Positions 17,551-26,327 of a DNA stretch of 64,000 bases are shown here, one piece after another; positions within the stretch are counted from its first letter, which is position 1, and each line of letters opens with the position of its first letter. The translations under genes were made by a program, and so were the position numbers. The notes under the pieces are model-generated. The model searched no databases. It worked only from the letters and a program-made list of their open reading frames with translations, and was not told the origin of the DNA. Source of the DNA: Sphingomonas sp. HDW15A (GTDB taxonomy: Bacteria > Pseudomonadota > Alphaproteobacteria > Sphingomonadales > Sphingomonadaceae). The stretch is from assembly GCF_011301715.1 (NCBI RefSeq), contig NZ_CP049870.1:310001-374000 (forward strand). Direction: 5' to 3'.

Positions 17551-17832
17551 TTAGCGAAAGTTGTCTGCGTAGGCCTGAAGCTTGAGCTTGACCGGCGGCG
17601 CCGGGACGAGATGGATGTCGAAGCCCTTGCGAGTCGCGTAAGCTAGGGCCTCCTCCTTCGTTTCGAAGGTGAGACGGATCTGAGTCTTGGTGTCACCCGA
17701 GCCCGCCCAGCCCGTGAGCGGGTCGGGGCGTTGGCCCTCAGTGCGCTCGAACTCCAGTGTCCAGCGACCGGCCTTGGCCTTGCCGGATTGGGTTGTCTTG
17801 CGTTGCTCTTCGATGATCCGGGCAGTCGTCAT
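17551..17832 (-). CDS. ETC complex I subunit family protein (NDUFS4-like)
   Basis: 93 residues from the ATG at 17832 (a second ATG lies three codons upstream). The sequence matches the ETC_C1_NDUFA4/NDUFS4 family: ARIIEEQRKTTQSG at the start, W-T-L-E-F-E, DPLTGWAGSGDT and FETKEEALAYATRKG, ending in AYADNFR. In alphaproteobacteria and mitochondria this is an accessory subunit of NADH:quinone oxidoreductase at the matrix/cytoplasmic arm. It lies 31 bp downstream of hrpB on the same strand, away from any nuo cluster in the window. Confidence 0.85.
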   Translation of the reverse strand: MTTARIIEEQRKTTQSGKAKAGRWTLEFERTEGQRPDPLTGWAGSGDTKTQIRLTFETKEEALAYATRKGFDIHLVPAPPVKLKLQAYADNFR

Positions 17833-17863
17833 GGCACGCATCTGGCTGGAGACTCTCTGCAAA

Positions 17864-20341
17864 TCAAGAGCCGCCCGAGGCGCGCTTAGTCCGCAGCGTC
17901 GGGCTGGCCGCCGCGGGATCTTCCGGCCAAGGATGTTTGGGGTAACGGCCACGCATCTCCTTGGCTACGTCGCGCCAGCTTCCCGACCAGAAGGTCGGCA
18001 GGTCTTTCGTCGTCTGAATGGGGCGATGGGCCGGGCTAGTGATCGCGAGCGTCATGGGCACTCGGCCATCCGCAACAGTCGGGTGATTCTTGAGTCCGTA
18101 TAGAGCCTGAGCGCGAACTTCCACGGTCGGTCCGGCTGGCGAACTGTAATCGATCGGATGAGTTGAACCTGCGGGCGAGATGAAATGCGTGGGGGCGAGC
18201 CGATCCACGGCGCGCTTCCCATCGTAGGCAAGCAGGCCATCGAGCACGTGGTTGAGCGAAGATGCAGGTAGGTCGAGGTCGCGGCGTCCGGTCAACAGCG
18301 GCGCGAGCCATTGATCCAGCGTCGCCATCAGGGCGGCATCATCGAGCGGGTTGATGGTGTCATCATGAGCCGCGGCGAAGCTTGCGCGCTGGCGTAGCGC
18401 AATAGCCTGCTTGTCCCACGGGAGTATCGTCAGGCCATGACGTCGAACGGCGTCGAGAAGACCTGTTTCGATCGCCGCCTGGTCGGGCTCTTTGTCAGGA
18501 GCAGAGGAGAGGCGGATTGAGCCAAGTCGGCGTCCTCGCGTCGCCACGATCTTGCGGGCCGAAGGATCGAAGCGGGCTTCGCGGAACGGTTCGATACGGT
18601 CGATGAGAAGTGCTTCGATATCGTCAAAGGAAATCGCTGCCGCGCTGAGAATCCGGGCACTAGATGCCGTGCCTGCGACCTCCGCGACGGCGAGCCATTC
18701 GCTTCGGGCGAGGGGGCTGGACGGGTCGAGGCGGAAGCCGCGCCCGCCGGTCGATTGCCATTGTTCGCCCGAGGAGTCGCGGCGACGGGACAACCGGTCA
18801 GGAAAAGCGAGAGCGACAGCTCGGGCGAGATCATGCGGTTGGGAGCGAACAATGCCGCCCGCGCGTTTTGCCCATCGTGCCGCCATCCGCCGAGCAGCCT
18901 CGGCGCGCTGGCCGCGCTCTCCCTGCCAACGGCGATGGCGAAGCTCCAGGTCGGGGTCGTTGCCGCCAAGTCCTCGCTCGGTGAGCAATGCGGCGGCGTC
19001 GGCTGCCGTGCCGGCAAAACCGAGTTCGCCCGCGGTCACCAGCATATGAGCAAGGCGCGGTTCGAGCGGCCAGCCGGCGATCTCACGTCCATGCGCGGTG
19101 AGACGCCCATCGCAGTCGAGTGCACCAAGCCGCGTCAGACGTTCACGAGCCTCGGCGATAGCCGCGGCCGGTGGCGGATCGAGGAAGGGCAGGCGCGACG
19201 GGTCGGATTCGCCCCACAAAAGGGTGGTTAGCAGCAGGCTCGACAGATCAGCTTCGAGGATCTCCGGCGGGTCGTGGGCGGGGAGCGAAGCGTTGGCCGC
19301 CTCCTCCCACAAGCGGATTGCGACGCCCGGCGCCTGACGCGCGGCGCGTCCAGCACGTTGGGTAACTGCCGCTTGGCTGGCGCGTTCGGTTGCAAGTCGG
19401 GTCAGTCCTGCGCCGCGGTCGTATCGGGGTCGGCGCGAAAGTCCGCTGTCGACAACGATCCTCACATCATCGAGGGTCACGCTGGTCTCGGCGATACTGG
19501 TCGCTAGGACCAGCTTCCGCCTGCCTCGGGCGGGCGGCCGGAGAGCGGCGCGCTGCGCTGCAGGTTCGATGCCGCTGTGAAGTCGGTGGAGCATGACGTC
19601 GTCCGGCAACGTGCCGAGCGCAGTCGCCGTACGCTCGATTTCGGCAATGCCGGGGAGGAAAGCCAAAAGCGATCCGGGGTGCTGGCCAAGCGCGTTTCGG
19701 CAAGCTGCGGCGACCTGCGCTTCGATGCGATCGGACGGCTTGTTGCCAGTGTGAATTATTGTCAGAGGAAAAGACTTGCCGGTGCTTTCGACTATTGGCG
19801 GTTTTTCAAGTAGTCGCCCGAACCGCTCCCCGTCGAGCGTCGCCGACATCGCGAGGATGCGAAGATCGGGCCTCAGTCCGGCTGCAGCGTCAAGCGCAAG
19901 GGCAAGCCCAAGATCACTGTCGAGGCTACGTTCGTGGACCTCGTCGAACAGCAGGGCGCTAACGTCCGCCATTTCCGGGTCGCTCTGAATTCGGGCAACG
20001 AACACGCCGTTGGTCATGACCACGACACGAGTCGTCTTGCCCGTTCGGCTGTCGAGGCGGGTTTGGTAGCCGATGGTTCCGCCCGGCTCTTCGCCTAGCG
20101 CCCCGGCCATGTACTCTGCAGCGGAGCGGGCGGCCAGACGGCGCGGTACGAGCAGGAGTACCTGACCTGTGCACCAATGCTCAGCGAGCAGGGCCGGCGC
20201 GACACGAGTCGTCTTACCGGCGCCCGGTGGCGCAATCAGCAAGGCTCGGGTTCCATCGCGCAGCAAACCGAGGAGCTCGGGCAGGACCTCGTCGACAGGA
20301 AGGCTACCCGATGTTCCGGCTTTGCTCGGGAGACGATTCAC
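17864..20341 (-). CDS. hrpB: ATP-dependent helicase HrpB
   Basis: 825 residues. DEAH-box motifs run in order: APPGAGKTTRV (Walker A), DEVHERSLDSDLGL (DEVH variant of motif II), SATLDGERF (motif III), then TSIAETSVTLDDVRIVVDSGLSR and QRAGRAARQAPGVAIRL (motifs V and VI). The HrpB-specific C-terminal domain is complete (YGLKNHPTVADGRVPMTLAITSPAHRPIQTTKDLPTF region). HrpB is a DExH RNA/DNA-dependent helicase of uncertain cellular role. The start is a GTG at 20341. The downstream complex I subunit gene is likely co-transcribed. Confidence 0.92.
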   Translation of the reverse strand: MNRLPSKAGTSGSLPVDEVLPELLGLLRDGTRALLIAPPGAGKTTRVAPALLAEHWCTGQVLLLVPRRLAARSAAEYMAGALGEEPGGTIGYQTRLDSRTGKTTRVVVMTNGVFVARIQSDPEMADVSALLFDEVHERSLDSDLGLALALDAAAGLRPDLRILAMSATLDGERFGRLLEKPPIVESTGKSFPLTIIHTGNKPSDRIEAQVAAACRNALGQHPGSLLAFLPGIAEIERTATALGTLPDDVMLHRLHSGIEPAAQRAALRPPARGRRKLVLATSIAETSVTLDDVRIVVDSGLSRRPRYDRGAGLTRLATERASQAAVTQRAGRAARQAPGVAIRLWEEAANASLPAHDPPEILEADLSSLLLTTLLWGESDPSRLPFLDPPPAAAIAEARERLTRLGALDCDGRLTAHGREIAGWPLEPRLAHMLVTAGELGFAGTAADAAALLTERGLGGNDPDLELRHRRWQGERGQRAEAARRMAARWAKRAGGIVRSQPHDLARAVALAFPDRLSRRRDSSGEQWQSTGGRGFRLDPSSPLARSEWLAVAEVAGTASSARILSAAAISFDDIEALLIDRIEPFREARFDPSARKIVATRGRRLGSIRLSSAPDKEPDQAAIETGLLDAVRRHGLTILPWDKQAIALRQRASFAAAHDDTINPLDDAALMATLDQWLAPLLTGRRDLDLPASSLNHVLDGLLAYDGKRAVDRLAPTHFISPAGSTHPIDYSSPAGPTVEVRAQALYGLKNHPTVADGRVPMTLAITSPAHRPIQTTKDLPTFWSGSWRDVAKEMRGRYPKHPWPEDPAAASPTLRTKRASGGS

Positions 20342-20585
20342 CCACCATATCCTTTACAACGATTCTGCCGCCGATCGTGTCGAAGGACCACGTTTTTACG
20401 ACTACCCTCGACTACCGACTTGGGGCCCAGTTTCCCATCTTCCTCTTCAGCGCGCGGAAAACCTGAGGCTCGCCACGTCAGTTCTGAAATCACACTAACA
20501 ACTGTTAAGCGACGCAACTGGCGCGCCCTGCCACGGTTACTTCCGTAGAGTCACGACAAGCCTGAAAGCGTCGGAAAGGACGATT

Positions 20586-20768
20586 GTGGATTTAGTGCAA
20601 CGCCCGCAACACCGCCGACCGTGGAGCGCCGAAGAAATCGATGCGCTATGCGCCTTCATGTCGGTGAAGAAGCCAATCCGGAAAATCGCGGAAGAGCTGG
20701 GCCGTTCGCAGGAAGCGGTGAGCACCAAGGCGCGCCAACTCGGGCGGCTCCAGGGCCCTTCGCTTTAA
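20586..20768 (+). CDS. Small Myb/SANT-like HTH protein
   Basis: 60 residues starting with GTG behind a strong GGAAAGGA site. The core RRPWSAEEIDALCAFM ... IRKIAEELGRSQEAVSTKARQLGRL resembles a Myb/SANT or sigma-factor-like helix-turn-helix: a W-S-x-E-E start and a recognition helix with alternating Ser/Ala. It may bind DNA. It is divergent from hrpB (gap 20342-20585, nothing seen). Short proteins of this shape occur in sphingomonads, but I cannot name a family. Confidence 0.6.
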   Translation: MDLVQRPQHRRPWSAEEIDALCAFMSVKKPIRKIAEELGRSQEAVSTKARQLGRLQGPSL

Positions 20769-20959
20769 AAGGGCGATACCCATAATTCATGGAAGCCGAG
20801 GGGTTGCGCCGCAACGCGATTGAGCGCCTCTTATAGTATCTGGATCTATTCCAAGTTAGTTTTGGCCGTCCCCGCGACGGCAATTTTCGAGTTGGGCACT
20901 AAGTTTACAATGAACCTGGCGTCTTAGAGTCTCCCAGGAATAGAATTGACTGCCGTTTA

Positions 20960-20993
20960 TAAAGAAATGCCGGCCACCCGAAGGTGACCGGCC
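20960..20993 (-). terminator. Rho-independent terminator after barrel protein 2
   Basis: A GC-rich stem of ten pairs (about 20969-20979 with 20983-20993) closed by a UUCG-type tetraloop when read leftwards, followed by ATTTCTTTAT. It lies just past the stop at 21007. Confidence 0.8.
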
Positions 20994-21006
20994 AATCTTG
21001 CTGCGC

Positions 21007-21858
21007 TTAGCCGCGTTCAGGCTGCGGCGGCGGCGGCGGAGGCGGCGGCGGAGGCGGGCAAGCCTCGGTCGCCAGGATCACCGAGCCGTCCGGGCAGGTC
21101 TGCGTTGCAGGCGGCGGGGGCGGAGGCGGCGGCGGGGGCGGAGGCGGCGGAGGCGGCGGAGGCGCTTCGGCGCCGGCGAAGTTGAAGATCAGGCTGGCGA
21201 GCAGGCTGTGCGAGCGCAGCTTCCCTTCATTGGCATAATTGACGATGCCATCGCCCGTGTCGAAGCTGTCTTCGAACTCCATCTTACCGGTCTGGAAGTA
21301 GCGGTACTTCAAGCCGAGATCGATGTTGGACGAGACCGCGTAGCGAGCGCCGGCAATAAGCTGCCAGGCCCATGCGCTGTCCTTGTCGCCGAGCATCTTC
21401 ACCTTGGCGCGGCCAATACCGCCGCCAGCGTAGAAGCTGAGGCCGTCCTGATTGCCGAAATCGACCAGGCCGTTGAGCATGCCCGACCAGACCTTGGCCT
21501 TGCCATCGATGTCGAACTCCGTGTTAGTCGGGTCGATCCCGACGAAATCGGCGAAGTCGCTGTCGATTTCCACGTCGTCGGCCTTGACGTTCTTGTAGCC
21601 AAGTTCGCCTTCGACTCGGAACATTCCGAAGTCGTAACCGAGGATGGCATCGCCATCGAAACCGCTCTTGAAGTCGATGTCGAAGACGTCATCGGATTCA
21701 AACAGGTCGCCTTCGAAATCGGCGTCGAAATCGAAATCGGCGTCCGCGTCGAGGACAAGACCGCCCTCGAGACCGACGTAGCCCGAGCCGTCCCGGGCCA
21801 GGGCTGGCGTCGCGGCCAGCGCCGAGGCCGCAACAGCGGCGAGTAAATACTTCCTCAT
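21007..21858 (-). CDS. Outer-membrane beta-barrel protein with poly-proline tail (paralogue 2)
   Basis: 283 residues from the ATG at 21858 (MRKYLLAAV, the natural signal-peptide start; the frame extends to 21912). The layout matches the protein at 10068-10919: acidic-looped barrel, shared strands such as WQLIAGARYAVSSN and GLKYRYFQTGKM, then poly-proline, the TCPDGSVILATEAC module, proline again, and ending PQPERG. No OmpA peptidoglycan-binding domain is present. A hairpin terminator follows at 20960-20993. The two genes are paralogues about 10 kb apart in opposite orientation. Confidence 0.8.
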   Translation of the reverse strand: MRKYLLAAVAASALAATPALARDGSGYVGLEGGLVLDADADFDFDADFEGDLFESDDVFDIDFKSGFDGDAILGYDFGMFRVEGELGYKNVKADDVEIDSDFADFVGIDPTNTEFDIDGKAKVWSGMLNGLVDFGNQDGLSFYAGGGIGRAKVKMLGDKDSAWAWQLIAGARYAVSSNIDLGLKYRYFQTGKMEFEDSFDTGDGIVNYANEGKLRSHSLLASLIFNFAGAEAPPPPPPPPPPPPPPPPPPATQTCPDGSVILATEACPPPPPPPPPPPQPERG

Positions 21859-22151
21859 GAACAATGCTCCATTGGGGGATTGGTGCTGCATAAACGTTGT
21901 GCAGCGCAGCAAGTGCCATGACTTAAGCTACTAGGGGCTCTAGTGTTGCATGGAGTCCACGCATAAATATCTGCAAAAAAGCTATAATCTTTTAGAAGTA
22001 TGAGCGAGGACAGGCACTTAAGCGGAAGGTTAACGCGCAGCCCCAGCCTCCACACATATCGAAAATCGCATTTTGTTCGCAAGTGCGGGAACTTTTTGCC
22101 ATTTGGCCGCCAAGTGGTGGATTCCGGATAGTCGCATCCCATATTTGCCCG

Positions 22152-22412
22152 ATGCAGCATGACCGCATTGAGGCGAAAGCCCAGTTCTTCCGAATGATCG
22201 CCTGGATCGCCGGGATTGGCGTCGCGACGGTGATGGCGGCGCTCGCCTATCTCGCGGCGACCGGTGATCTCCACTTGCACATGGTCGTGGCGACGATTGG
22301 CGGCGTCTTCTTCTCCGTGCTGCTCGGCTGCGGCTTGTTCGCCGCATCCTTTTTTAGCGACAAGAGCGGTCACGACCAATCCGTGTCGGACGCAACCCGG
22401 CGCCGGGACTAA
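22152..22412 (+). CDS. Small two-helix inner-membrane protein, unknown
   Basis: 86 residues from the ATG at 22152 (MQHDRIEAKAQFF). Two membrane helices: MIAWIAGIGVATVMAALAYLA and VVATIGGVFFSVLLGCGLFAASFF, joined by a short HLH-containing loop, with a polar C-terminal tail. The shape is common among small alphaproteobacterial membrane proteins but I do not recognise a family. It converges with the gnd gene, leaving 13 bp between the stops. Confidence 0.65.
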   Translation: MQHDRIEAKAQFFRMIAWIAGIGVATVMAALAYLAATGDLHLHMVVATIGGVFFSVLLGCGLFAASFFSDKSGHDQSVSDATRRRD

Positions 22413-22425
22413 TACGGGCTGCCGC

Positions 22426-23403
22426 TTATTGCGGCATCTCGACATGGCCGCCGAAACCGAAGCGCATGGCGCTCAGCATCTGGTCGGCGAAACTGACCTC
22501 GACCCGGCTGCGATAACGGGCAAACAGGGCGGCGGCGAGCACGTCGATCGGTACCGCTTCTTCCATCGCCGCGTCCACGGTCCAGCGGCCCTCGCCACTG
22601 TCGGCCACACGGCCGGAGAATTTTGATAGCGACTGATCGACATTGAGGGCGCTCGATATGAGGTCGAGCAGCCACGACGAAATCACGCTGCCCCGCCGCC
22701 ACACCTCGGCGATGTCGGCGAGGTTGAGGTCGTACCGAATGTCGAGGTCTTCCTTGGCACGGGCCTTGAGAATGTCGAAACCTTCCGCATAGGCCTGCAT
22801 CATCCCATATTCGATCCCGTTGTGGACCATCTTGACGAAGTGACCAGAGCCCGCTGGGCCGCAATGGACGTAACCATGCTCGGCCTTCCAGCGGTGATCC
22901 GGGCCATTGCCGGTCTTCGTCCGCTCAATTGAGCCCATGCCGGGCGCTAGCGCCCTGAAAAGCGGATCGAGATGTTCGACTTGCTCGGGCTCGCCGCCGA
23001 TCATCATGCAGTATCCGCGCGTCAGGCCCCACACGCCGCCGGAAACGCCGACATCGACGAAATGGACGCCGCGCTCCGCAAGGAATTTCGAACGCGCGAT
23101 GTCATGCTTCCAGAAGCTGTTGCCGCCGTCGACCACGATGTCGCCTGATCTCGCCACCTCGGCCACTTCGCGCATCACATTGTCGGTGATCTCGCCGGCC
23201 GGGAGCATGAGCCAGTAGATAGCCGGGGAATCCAGCGCTGCCGCGACTTCCGTCAAGGACGAGGCGCCGGTCGCGCCATGGCCGGCAAGCTCTGCGACAG
23301 CATCCATATTGCGGTCGAAAGCGACGATCTCGTGGCCGGCCTCCATCATTCGACGGGCCATGTTCCCGCCCATCCGGCCGAGGCCGAGCATCGCCAGTTT
23401 CAT
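22426..23403 (-). CDS. gnd: 6-phosphogluconate dehydrogenase, decarboxylating (short GndA/YqeC type)
   Basis: 325 residues. Rossmann motif GLGRMGGNMARRM for NAD(P), then DGGNSFWKHDIAR, VDVGVSGGVWGLTRGYCMMIGG and the catalytic region CGPAGSGHFVKMVHNGIEYGMMQAYAEG with the Lys and the Asn. The short length is that of the archaeal/Gram-positive-like decarboxylating enzymes, usually NAD-preferring. It converts 6-phosphogluconate to ribulose 5-phosphate and CO2. The ATG at 23403 is chosen although the frame extends to 23793, overlapping DUF411. It ends a leftward run of genes. Confidence 0.9.
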   Translation of the reverse strand: MKLAMLGLGRMGGNMARRMMEAGHEIVAFDRNMDAVAELAGHGATGASSLTEVAAALDSPAIYWLMLPAGEITDNVMREVAEVARSGDIVVDGGNSFWKHDIARSKFLAERGVHFVDVGVSGGVWGLTRGYCMMIGGEPEQVEHLDPLFRALAPGMGSIERTKTGNGPDHRWKAEHGYVHCGPAGSGHFVKMVHNGIEYGMMQAYAEGFDILKARAKEDLDIRYDLNLADIAEVWRRGSVISSWLLDLISSALNVDQSLSKFSGRVADSGEGRWTVDAAMEEAVPIDVLAAALFARYRSRVEVSFADQMLSAMRFGFGGHVEMPQ

Positions 23404-23471
23404 CGCCTGCACTCCCTTGCTGCGCCGGAAGATCCCCGGCCATTCTCGCCAACGAACGCGGCGATGCGGGC

Positions 23472-23906
23472 TTAGTGCCGGGCGAAGACGCTTGTCGAGC
23501 CGTCGGCCTTGATCAGCAGCGTCTGGTACGGCTGCTTGAAGCCGCCGGCCTCCATGCCCGGCGAGCCGGCCGGCATTCCGGGTACGGCAATACCTTTGGC
23601 TTTCGGCTTTTGGACGAGAAGCTTCCTGATGTCCGCGGCCGGGACATGACCTTCGACGACGTAGCCTCCGACGATGGTCGTGTGGCAGCTGGCGAGCTTG
23701 TCCGGAATTCCGGCCTTCTTCTTCACCGCCATGAGGTCGTCGACATTGACGACCTTCACGTCGAAACCGTGGGCGCGAACGTGCTCGACCCATTTCCCGC
23801 AGCAGCCGCAGCTTGGCGATTTCATGACCGTCATGGAGGCCGCATTGGCAGCCGCCCCAGCGAGTAACAGCGCGGCTCCGATTGCAGAGCGGACAGGGCT
23901 TCTCAT
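23472..23906 (-). CDS. DUF411 metal-binding exported protein
   Basis: 144 residues with signal peptide (LLLAGAAANA-AS). The conserved core is MKSPSCGCCGKWVEHVRAHG followed by VNVDDLMAVKKKAGIP, SCHTTIVGGYVVEGHVP and PGMPAGSPGME. DUF411 proteins have a thioredoxin-like layout with Cys-x-Cys-Cys and a second Cys-His, and are often found with copper resistance genes, so a metal-binding periplasmic role is likely. It starts one base after the stop of the polyprenyl synthase gene and is almost certainly co-transcribed with it. Confidence 0.85.
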   Translation of the reverse strand: MRSPVRSAIGAALLLAGAAANAASMTVMKSPSCGCCGKWVEHVRAHGFDVKVVNVDDLMAVKKKAGIPDKLASCHTTIVGGYVVEGHVPAADIRKLLVQKPKAKGIAVPGMPAGSPGMEAGGFKQPYQTLLIKADGSTSVFARH

Positions 23907-23907
23907 C

Positions 23908-24921
23908 TCAATACGCTCTGGAGACTGCGAATTCGGCGGCCTGGGTCATGGCTGTGCGCGCGCGTCCGGCCGGGAATAGCGCAAGCGCGTCCATCGCGCG
24001 GCGAGCATAGAAGCGCGCGCGTTCCATGGTGTCGTCGAGCGCGCCGGTCGAATGAATGAGACGCGTCGCTGTGGCCAGATCTTGGTCAGACGCTCGCTCG
24101 CCGAGCATCGCTGCGGTCCAGAACCGGCGATCTTCCTGCGATCCGCGCGCATAAGCGAGGATAACGGGAAGCGTGACCTTGCCGTCGCGAAAGTCGTCGC
24201 CGCGGCCCTTGCCCATCGTCGCGGTATCGGACGCATAGTCGATCGCGTCGTCCACGAGCTGAAACGCAATGCCGAGATTGCGGCCATACGCCTCGAGCGC
24301 CTCCTCGGCGGCCTCGCCTGCTTCGGCGACGACTGGCGAAATCCGGCAGGCTGCTGCGAACAGCTGAGCGGTTTTGGCATTGATGATCTGGAGATAATGG
24401 TCTTCGCTGGTCTCGACCTGGCGCTGGGCGGTCAACTGGTCGACTTCGCCCTCCGCGATGACCGCGGAGGCGTTGCTCAAGATCCGAAGCACCTTCAGGC
24501 TCCCGTCTTCGACCATCAACTCGAAGGCACGGCTGAAGAGGAAATCGCCGACCAGGACGCTGGCGGGATTGCCCCAGATGAGGTTTGCAGCGCGCTTACC
24601 GCGACGCATGTCGGAGCCGTCGACAACGTCGTCGTGTAGAAGAGTAGCGGTATGGATGAACTCGACCGCCGCGGCGAGCTTGTGGTGACGCGTTCCCGGG
24701 TAGTCGAGCAAGCATGCGGAAGCCAGCGTCAGCATCGGCCGCATGCGCTTGCCGCCCCCGGCGATGAGATGTCCCGCCAGCTCTGGAATCATCGCAACCT
24801 TGGACTGCATCCGTTCCAGGATGACCGCATTGACCGCATTCATGCCTTCTGCAGTGAGAGCCATGATGGGATCGAGCGACGGCTCCTGGCCCGCGTTCAG
24901 TTGGTGAAGGGTTGCGGTCAT
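23908..24921 (-). CDS. Long-chain polyprenyl diphosphate synthase (quinone side chain)
   Basis: 337 residues. First Asp-rich motif LLHDDVVDGSDMRRG, second motif FQLVDDAIDYAS, plus GGGKRMRP near residue 55: a complete trans-polyprenyl synthase. It elongates farnesyl or geranylgeranyl diphosphate with isopentenyl diphosphate to make the octa- or decaprenyl chain of ubiquinone. Chain length cannot be read reliably by eye; sphingomonads usually make Q10. The start overlaps the histidine kinase stop by 4 bp, tying it to the two-component operon. Confidence 0.9.
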   Translation of the reverse strand: MTATLHQLNAGQEPSLDPIMALTAEGMNAVNAVILERMQSKVAMIPELAGHLIAGGGKRMRPMLTLASACLLDYPGTRHHKLAAAVEFIHTATLLHDDVVDGSDMRRGKRAANLIWGNPASVLVGDFLFSRAFELMVEDGSLKVLRILSNASAVIAEGEVDQLTAQRQVETSEDHYLQIINAKTAQLFAAACRISPVVAEAGEAAEEALEAYGRNLGIAFQLVDDAIDYASDTATMGKGRGDDFRDGKVTLPVILAYARGSQEDRRFWTAAMLGERASDQDLATATRLIHSTGALDDTMERARFYARRAMDALALFPAGRARTAMTQAAEFAVSRAY

Positions 24922-26327
24922 TGCGCCGCCCTATCGCTGGCGTCCGCGGTCGGCAAGGACAGGCGGATAAGGAGACCGCCCAGATCTTCGCTCTCCTCCA
25001 GGCGGACGGCGCCGCCGTAAATTTCGGACACGTCGCGGACGATCGCGAGGCCGAGGCCTGTTCCCGGCTTGCCGGTCGTGTCGAGCCGGGCTCCGCGATC
25101 GAAGATCGCGTCACGCTGATCTGCCGGGATGCCCGGCCCATCGTCCTCGACAACGATTTCGACCTTGTCCGTCTTCGCAGGTTCGACCGTCACGAATACG
25201 CGGCCGCCGCCATATTTGGCTGCATTCTCAATCAGGTTGCCAAGCATTTCGTCCAGGTCCTGGCGCTCGACCCGCGCCTCGACGTCCCGGTCGCCGGCAA
25301 TATCGACGGTCACCTCGGGATATAGGCGTGTGACGGCGCGCTCGACGGCCTCCAGACTCTCCCACACCCGTGCGCGCGCATGTACCGATGAACGTCGACC
25401 GATTGCGCGGGCGCGGGCAAGGTGATGGTCGACCTGCCGGCGCATGGTGGTTGCCTCTCGGCAAACCGTATTGGCCAGGTCGAGCGATTGCGCGGTCGCA
25501 GCGTTGGTGATGACGGTCAGCGGCGTCTTGAGCGCGTGGGCGAGGTTGCCGGCATGGCGACGCGCTTCTTCCGCTTGCGCCTCGCCGTGCGCTAGAAGCT
25601 CGTTGATCTCGTGCACCAGCGGATGGACCTCGGACGGAAAATCCTCGCTGATCCGTTGCTGGCGGCCGGTGCGGATCGCGATGACTTCACTTCGTACCCG
25701 CCGAAGCGGCCAGAGGCCGTAGAATGCCTGAAGCGCCGCAATTACGAGAAGACCGAGCCCGAGTGCGCCGAAACTCCAGAACAAGGTGTTGCGAAGCTCG
25801 CTGATCTGGCGGTCGATGAGTTCGCGCGACTGGGCGACCTGGAAGCGCCAGCGCACGCCGGACCCCGGAAGGATGACATCGCGCTCGACGACGCGGATCG
25901 GTTCGTTGGCAAACTCCATGCTATCGTAGCGGTGAAGCTGCACATCGTTGTGGCTGTCGACGCGCAGACGCCGGTCCCACAAGGAACGCGACGGGAAAGC
26001 ATCGGCGCCGGCGCCCGAAACCTGGAAATACACTCCGGAATAGGGCTCAAGGAAGCGCTGGTCGGCGGGTGGGCGATTGAAGCGGACCTCGCCATCCGGT
26101 CCGATTTCCGATGCGGCAATCATCGCATTGAGGACATATTCGAGCTGCTGGTCGAAATTCTCTACGACGGAGGCCGTCAGTACGCGGTCCAGCGCGAAGC
26201 CGCCGCCGAGCAGCAGTACGCCGATCCACACGGCGGCAATACCGATGATCCGCTGGGTTAGGGATCCAAGGCCGCGCCGCTTCTCGACGACGGGCGGTGG
26301 CGACCCGTTCGTCTCGGTTGAACTCAA
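24918..26327 (-). CDS. Sensor histidine kinase (PhoQ/OmpR-class)
   Basis: 469 residues. Two membrane helices (about 25-45 and 180-200) flank a periplasmic sensor loop of about 130 residues; a HAMP-like stretch follows. The phospho-His is in GNLAHALKTPLTVI. ATPase boxes: NLIENAAKYGG (N), VEDDGPGIPADQ (G1) and GTGLGLAIV (G2). The start is a TTG whose TTGA overlaps the stop of the response regulator gene, with GGAGGAT upstream; no in-frame ATG is near. Its partner is the OmpR-type regulator immediately upstream. The PepSY protein further upstream suggests an envelope or metal signal. Confidence 0.9.
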   Translation of the reverse strand: MSSTETNGSPPPVVEKRRGLGSLTQRIIGIAAVWIGVLLLGGGFALDRVLTASVVENFDQQLEYVLNAMIAASEIGPDGEVRFNRPPADQRFLEPYSGVYFQVSGAGADAFPSRSLWDRRLRVDSHNDVQLHRYDSMEFANEPIRVVERDVILPGSGVRWRFQVAQSRELIDRQISELRNTLFWSFGALGLGLLVIAALQAFYGLWPLRRVRSEVIAIRTGRQQRISEDFPSEVHPLVHEINELLAHGEAQAEEARRHAGNLAHALKTPLTVITNAATAQSLDLANTVCREATTMRRQVDHHLARARAIGRRSSVHARARVWESLEAVERAVTRLYPEVTVDIAGDRDVEARVERQDLDEMLGNLIENAAKYGGGRVFVTVEPAKTDKVEIVVEDDGPGIPADQRDAIFDRGARLDTTGKPGTGLGLAIVRDVSEIYGGAVRLEESEDLGGLLIRLSLPTADASDRAAQ

